A stretch of 17,793 nucleotides of DNA from an uncultured Eubacteriales bacterium (GTDB lineage: Bacteria; Bacillota; Clostridia; Oscillospirales; CAG-382), in the NCBI GenBank assembly GCA_900546385.1, contig URCT01000046.1:1-17793 (forward strand). The letters run 5' to 3'. The notes under the pieces were generated by a model, which ran no database searches, was not told the origin of the DNA, and worked only from the letters and a program-made list of their open reading frames with translations. Position 1 is the stretch's first letter; every line of letters starts with the position of its first letter. Both the position numbers and the translations under genes were made by a program. Shown piece after piece: positions 14,696 through 17,793 of this stretch.

Positions 14696-14724
14696 TTGAC
14701 GGCCTGTAGGATCTGTGATACACT
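14696..14724 (+). promoter_or_regulatory. Promoter of the GH110-like/GNAT pair
   Basis: TTGACG (14696-14701), 17 bases, TACACT (14719-14724), with TGTGA just before the -10 giving a TRTGn extended -10. The leader to the TTG start is only about 20 bases. Confidence 0.78.
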
Positions 14725-14750
14725 ATAAAAAACGATAGGGAAGATCCATC

Positions 14751-16376
14751 TTGAACATCCAGTTTCACCCGAACGGAGAAAACCGAACCGGAGAAATCGT
14801 GCAGGCAATCTTAGACGCACCGCCGGGAAGCACCATCCGTTTTTCCAAGGGACGTTACGATTTTTACAGAGAGGGCGCGTTTTCTTGGTACTTAACACCG
14901 CCCTGCAATGCCAACAGCGATAAACAAGTGATTTTTCCGCTTATTGGAAAAAAGAAACTGACGATTGACGGCGGCGGCTCGGAATTTCTCTTTCACGACC
15001 GGCTTTTTCCGTTTTCGCTGTGGCAGTCAAGCGAAATCACCTTGAAGAATTTTTCCATCGACTTTTCCTTTCCGCGCTTTTGTCAGGCATCTATCCTTGA
15101 AAAAACGGAAGCCGGATTGCTTTTGAAGATCGAGGATCGCTATCAGGCCAGCGTCAGCGAAGCCGGAAATCTGTGCTTTTTAGCCGGAACCGAGCTTTTT
15201 TCCACCGCAGAACGCCGGTTTTTCCTAAAGCAGGGCAATCGCGTCTGCTATCTGACGGCCGGGGAATATTTTTACGAAAACACCGGATTGCCGGCAGAGG
15301 TATTCTACTGCCGGGCAGAGATGACAAAGGATGGGATTCTTCTGCGAAAAAATCCGGCTTCAACGTTTGCTCCTTCTTTTGAATCCGGAAAACCGCTCAT
15401 CATCAGCTATGATGAAAACCGGGAAAACGACGTGATTTTTCTCGACAACTGCTCGGACATCCGGCTTGAAAAGGTGCGGATCTTCCGCGGTGCCGGTATG
15501 GGAGTCGTGGGAAGATGCTGTCATAACGTAAGCTTGGATGCGTTTGTGATTGCACCGCATCCGGGAGAGCTTTACGCCACCACGGCAGACGGCGTGCTTT
15601 TAACGAATTTTACCGGTGAATTGCGCTTGACCGATTGCTTAATCAAGGATACCATGGATGACGGGATCAACGTCCACGGCTTTTATACGCGTGTGGAAAA
15701 GATTCTTTCCAAAAACCGTGTCTTGGTGCGCCTTGTCCATCCGTCGCAGGCCGGAACCAATGTCTACAAGCCGCTTGATCGCGTGGTGATTTGTTCTGCG
15801 GAAACCTTAGACGAAATCGGCAGCTGCACGGTTACAGAGTCCTTTATTCAAAATGACCTGCATTTCATCCGTCTGACCTTTGCAGAGGAAATCATCGATA
15901 AGCTGAAGCCGGGCGATGTATTCGATAATCCGGATCGGACGCCGCGGACAATCTTAAAAAACTGCATCTTCGATAACGCCCTGCATCTTCGCCTCTGCTC
16001 CGCGCAGGAAACTATCGTGGACGGCTGTACCATTCAAAACTGCAATGGCTTGAAATTCGATGATTTGATGCGATTTTGGTATGCCTCCGGGCGTGTTCGG
16101 AATGCGGAAATCAAAAACTGTACCTTTTCCGGCAACAAAGTCGGTATCGGCAGTACCATGGAGCGCTGTGAGAAAACCGGTGTCCGGCATGAAACTGTGC
16201 GGATTCACCACAATCATTTTTCCGGCAACAAACAGGATATTGCTTTGAACGATGTGGATGGGGCGGAAATCTATGAAAACGCCTTTGAAGAACCGGCAAA
16301 AATCGCCTTTCACCGCTGTGCGCATATAAAAATAGAAGGAGAAGAACATGGAACAGCTATTGATGAAGTGGAATAA
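14751..16376 (+). CDS. Right-handed beta-helix glycosidase, GH110-like (alpha-galactosidase candidate)
   Basis: The 541-residue protein begins at a TTG codon (14751); AGGGAAGA seven bases upstream supports it and no better ATG is near. The N-terminus (TGEIVQAILDAPPGSTIRFSKG) is the capping part of parallel beta-helix proteins, and repeated N.I.I / L.NC..I turns run through 70-525 (FLDNCSDIRLEKVRIFRG, LKNCIFDNA, IKNCTFSGN). The stretch from YATTADGVLLTNFTGE (D280) through DTMDDGINVHGFYTRV (DD at 303-304) matches the aspartate-rich active-site region of GH110 alpha-1,3-galactosidases, and a barrel-like insert (about 311-400) follows as in that family. No signal peptide, unlike secreted Bacteroides GH110 enzymes, so it should act in the cytoplasm. 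Galactose specificity is inference, but fits the galactoside-type importer upstream. It overlaps the next gene by 29 bases. Confidence 0.78.
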   Translation: MNIQFHPNGENRTGEIVQAILDAPPGSTIRFSKGRYDFYREGAFSWYLTPPCNANSDKQVIFPLIGKKKLTIDGGGSEFLFHDRLFPFSLWQSSEITLKNFSIDFSFPRFCQASILEKTEAGLLLKIEDRYQASVSEAGNLCFLAGTELFSTAERRFFLKQGNRVCYLTAGEYFYENTGLPAEVFYCRAEMTKDGILLRKNPASTFAPSFESGKPLIISYDENRENDVIFLDNCSDIRLEKVRIFRGAGMGVVGRCCHNVSLDAFVIAPHPGELYATTADGVLLTNFTGELRLTDCLIKDTMDDGINVHGFYTRVEKILSKNRVLVRLVHPSQAGTNVYKPLDRVVICSAETLDEIGSCTVTESFIQNDLHFIRLTFAEEIIDKLKPGDVFDNPDRTPRTILKNCIFDNALHLRLCSAQETIVDGCTIQNCNGLKFDDLMRFWYASGRVRNAEIKNCTFSGNKVGIGSTMERCEKTGVRHETVRIHHNHFSGNKQDIALNDVDGAEIYENAFEEPAKIAFHRCAHIKIEGEEHGTAIDEVE

Positions 16377-16884
16377 GGGAGAAATCCCGGCGTATAAGCT
16401 GCCGGAGGGCTATGAACTGACACAGTACCGGCGCGGCGGCACAGAGCGTCTTTCCGAGGAAAAATTCCGGGAGGAATGGGTCGGGATTCGTTTATCGGAC
16501 GGAAGCCGCGAACAGATGGAAACGTGGTTTCACACCGTTTATAACGATCCGTATGTTCCGGATGACGGTTTTTTTGTGATATTGCATGACGGGAAAATTG
16601 TTTCAAATGCACAGATTCAGCTTGGAAATCATGAGCCGGGCACGGCGACGCTTCATGCTGTCTGCACCGACCCGGCGCACCGCGGCAAAGGCTTGGGCAA
16701 AATTATCACGGGATCCGTTATGCAAAACGCTTTGGATCGCGGACTCTCCGCCGTCTATCTGACAACGGACGATTTCCGCATTCCTGCGATCCGTGCGTAT
16801 TTGAAAATGGGTTTTGTTCCGGTGATTTCCTCTGAAGATTTGCGCATTCGCTGGGAGAAAATATTTGCCGGTTTGCCTCGGTAG
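16348..16884 (+). CDS. GNAT family N-acetyltransferase
   Basis: The 178-residue protein starts at ATG 16348 inside the end of the beta-helix gene, with GAAGGAGAA four to five bases upstream, so the pair is translationally linked. The GNAT acetyl-CoA pyrophosphate loop is clear: LHAVCTDPAHRGKGLGKIITG at 102-122, with the R/QxxGxG/A pattern R112-G-K-G-L-G. The preceding beta strands (FFVILHDGKIVSNAQIQL) and the closing AIRAYLKMGFVPV complete the fold. The first 60 residues form an extra N-terminal arm. Acceptor substrate is unknown; co-translation with a glycosidase hints at a sugar or amino-sugar acceptor, which is inference. Its TAG stop (16882-16884) lies in the loop of the first hairpin of the repeat chain that follows. 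Confidence 0.9.
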   Translation: MEQLLMKWNKGEIPAYKLPEGYELTQYRRGGTERLSEEKFREEWVGIRLSDGSREQMETWFHTVYNDPYVPDDGFFVILHDGKIVSNAQIQLGNHEPGTATLHAVCTDPAHRGKGLGKIITGSVMQNALDRGLSAVYLTTDDFRIPAIRAYLKMGFVPVISSEDLRIRWEKIFAGLPR

Positions 16885-17070
16885 GGCAAACTTTCCGAAG
16901 GAAAGTTTATAAAGGCTTTTTTGTCATACTTTTTGTGTCTAACAAAAAGTATGGAAAAGTTCCCGGCAGGGAACGCTGTCCCGGCAGGGACACCGCCGTA
17001 AGGCGGAAAAAATGTTGCGACAGCAACAGGAAAAATGCCGCCGAAGGCGGCGGAAAGGCCGCGAAGCGGC
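16871..17070 (+). repeat. Hairpin chain, copy 2 (nine consecutive stem-loops)
   Basis: Stems in order: GTTTGCC 16871-16877 with 16885-16891; AACTTTCC 16889-16896 with 16900-16907; a 12-bp CATACTTTTTGT stem 16925-16936 with 16942-16953; GTTCCC 16959-16964 with 16969-16974; TGTCCC 16977-16982 with 16987-16992; CCGCC 16993-16997 with 17002-17006; TGTTGC 17013-17018 with 17023-17028; GCCGCC 17037-17042 with 17046-17051; GCCGC 17058-17062 with 17066-17070. All stems are perfect. Tetraloops read GGCA, GGCA, GTAA and GACA, and the last two loops are GAA. Members three, four, five, seven, eight and nine have counterparts in the same order at 2760-2888. It begins inside the end of the GNAT gene and could also act as its 3' end structure. 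Confidence 0.88.
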
Positions 17071-17124
17071 AAAAGATTTAATTGGGTTTGTGCGAAGTTG
17101 TAGTTTTGGTGCGCTGAATCGAGG
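17066..17124 (-). repeat. 59-bp copy of 3032-3091 in inverse orientation
   Basis: Reading 3032-3091 on the minus strand gives this segment with a single one-base gap (59 of 60 positions). It runs from the last GCGGC of the hairpin chain into the first repeat unit. Such identity between sites 14 kb apart in non-coding DNA indicates a recently copied or actively conserved element. Confidence 0.88.
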
Positions 17125-17320
17125 TTTGCAGAACCTCGATTCTTTCTTTGAGAAAGGTTTTAATTTTGTTAGTGCGAAGTTGTGGTTTTGTGCGCTGATT
17201 CGAGGTTTGCAAAACCTCGAAGCTCCCTTTGGGAAAGGTTTTAATTTTGTTAGTGCGAAGCCGCAGCTGCGGCGAGCTGATTTGAGGTTTGCAGAACCTC
17301 GAATCTCCCGAAAGGGAAAC
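17077..17320 (+). repeat. Three tandem ~81-bp repeat units
   Basis: Units begin with TTTAATT at 17077, 17159 and 17240 (periods 82 and 81). Each has a GTGCGAAG motif, then a GAGGTT/AACCTC hairpin (17118-17140, 17199-17221, 17282-17301), then a smaller hairpin of C/T-rich against A/G-rich arms. In unit three, a 14-bp perfect palindrome (17260-17273, GCCGCAGCTGCGGC) replaces the TTGTAGTTTTG part of units one and two. An inverted pair of the same units makes up 2919-3080. Long open frames here are created by the repeat and are not genes. Confidence 0.85.
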
Positions 17321-17386
17321 GGCTTGTCACTTTTTGCGTCGTGCAAAAAGTAACCAAAAAGCACGCGGGACTCCGTCCTGCGACCT

Positions 17387-17502
17387 CGATTCAAATCTCC
17401 GCTCGATTCGTGATTTCGGCGAAAATGGCCGGCGGTCATCATGTAACCGGCCGCATCGGGAACCGCAAGGTTTCCGGGTATCGCCGGTGAGGATTTGAAT
17501 CG
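17387..17502 (+). ncRNA. Nested multi-stem structure, structured-RNA candidate
   Basis: An 11-bp perfect outer stem (CGATTCAAATC 17387-17397 with 17492-17502) encloses a 6-bp stem (CGGCGA 17417-17422 with 17481-17486). Inside are two hairpins: GGCCGG 17427-17432 with 17447-17452, and GGGAACC 17458-17464 with GGTTTCC 17469-17475, which has one G.T pair and a GCAA loop, a GNRA tetraloop. The G.T pair and GNRA loop favour RNA over DNA function, read on the plus strand. The first 21 bases recur at 17771-17791, so a second copy probably starts at the window edge. It is preceded by CTTTTTGC (17329-17351) and CGCGGGAC (17364-17382) hairpins. No known RNA family is recognised; it is not a tRNA. Confidence 0.5.
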
Positions 17503-17793
17503 GTGCGAAAGGGAAGCTATACAGCAGACGCAAGATTGCGAAGTTTCGAAAAAGGGATGTTGCACTGCAAGCTCACAGTAGGATTTCACAGATGAAATTT
17601 GTAGCTGCACGTTAGTTTGGGGCGTGGTAGAAAATTGTTGCCTTTGTGGGCTGATTCGAGGTTTGGAAAACCTCGGAGCTTTCCCGTAAAGGAAACGGTT
17701 TTATTCTTTTCGCTTGTACGAAAAGAACGGGGAGTACACCAGAGGTTTGCGAACCTCTGGACTCCGGGGACGATTCAAATCTCCGCTCGATAC
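17503..17793 (+). repeat. Further repeat hairpins and start of a second nested structure
   Basis: 17503-17640 has only scattered small stems (for example CGCAA/TTGCG near 17530) and no recognised gene. From 17648 the repeat theme returns: CGAGGTTT 17657-17664 with 17668-17675, TTCTTTTCG 17704-17712 with 17719-17727, and CCAGAGGTT 17739-17747 with 17752-17760. The final 23 bases repeat the beginning of the structure at 17387 and are cut by the window end. Confidence 0.65.

Noticed and set aside
14370..14768. 132-codon minus-strand frame near the ATPase remnant
   Set aside because: It passes through the strong plus-strand terminator and the promoter of the GH110-like gene, with no recognisable domain.
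16939..17610. Minus-strand open frame of 223 codons with repeated FALTKLKPF/SRFCKPR segments
   Set aside because: The internal protein repeats are just translations of the 81-bp DNA units and hairpins; it has no RBS, no domain, and the same text appears in the short frame at 2775-2972 over the other repeat locus.
17771..17793. GATTCAAATC resembling a tRNA T-loop
   Set aside because: The flanking bases do not form a T-stem, and no acceptor, D or anticodon arms can be fitted; it is the arm of the nested structure seen in full at 17387-17502.

Overview
The window looks like a Gram-positive Firmicute, probably a gut-type Clostridia (Oscillospirales-like). The signs are strong AGGAGG-type ribosome binding sites, sigma-A promoters with an exact 17-bp spacer (several with a TRTGn extended -10), intrinsic terminators, moderately high GC, and Firmicutes-type families (HdeD/DUF308, DUF6106-like membrane protein, cardiolipin synthase, MglBAC). 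No rRNA, tRNA, CRISPR array or intact transposase was recognised. Assignments are from motif reading only.

Left part (1-5424), all on the minus strand: a 5'-partial ACT-domain gene that runs in frame into a Tex-like S1 sequence at the window edge; an amidohydrolase-2 enzyme; a PHP-domain phosphoesterase; a small two-TM protein; then, across a 450-bp non-coding repeat region, a translationally coupled pair of HdeD-like six-TM protein and cardiolipin synthase. Most of these have their own promoter.

Middle (5460-14061), plus strand: a carbohydrate locus. Downstream of three 21-bp-spaced direct repeats lie an RraA-fold (HMG/CHA aldolase-like) gene, a GH13 enzyme, a GH10 enzyme and an SDR dehydrogenase, closed by a strong terminator. 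A complete galactose/glucoside-type ABC importer (mglB-mglA-mglC) follows. None of the hydrolases has a signal peptide, so the likely design is import of oligosaccharide or glycoside, cytoplasmic hydrolysis, then redox and aldolase chemistry. No regulator gene is present.

Right part (14062-16884), plus strand: a deletion remnant of a DUF4143-type AAA ATPase gene that keeps promoter, RBS and terminator, then a GH110-like beta-helix glycosidase overlapping a GNAT acetyltransferase.

The most unusual material is non-coding. At 2750-3100 and again at 16871-17793 there are chains of short perfect hairpins in the same order, with base changes that are compensated across the stems, followed by ~81-bp repeat units carrying a GAGGTT/AACCTC hairpin. 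The right-hand region also contains a nested multi-stem structure (17387-17502) whose first 21 bases recur at the window end. I cannot match these to a named element; they are the best candidate for something undescribed.
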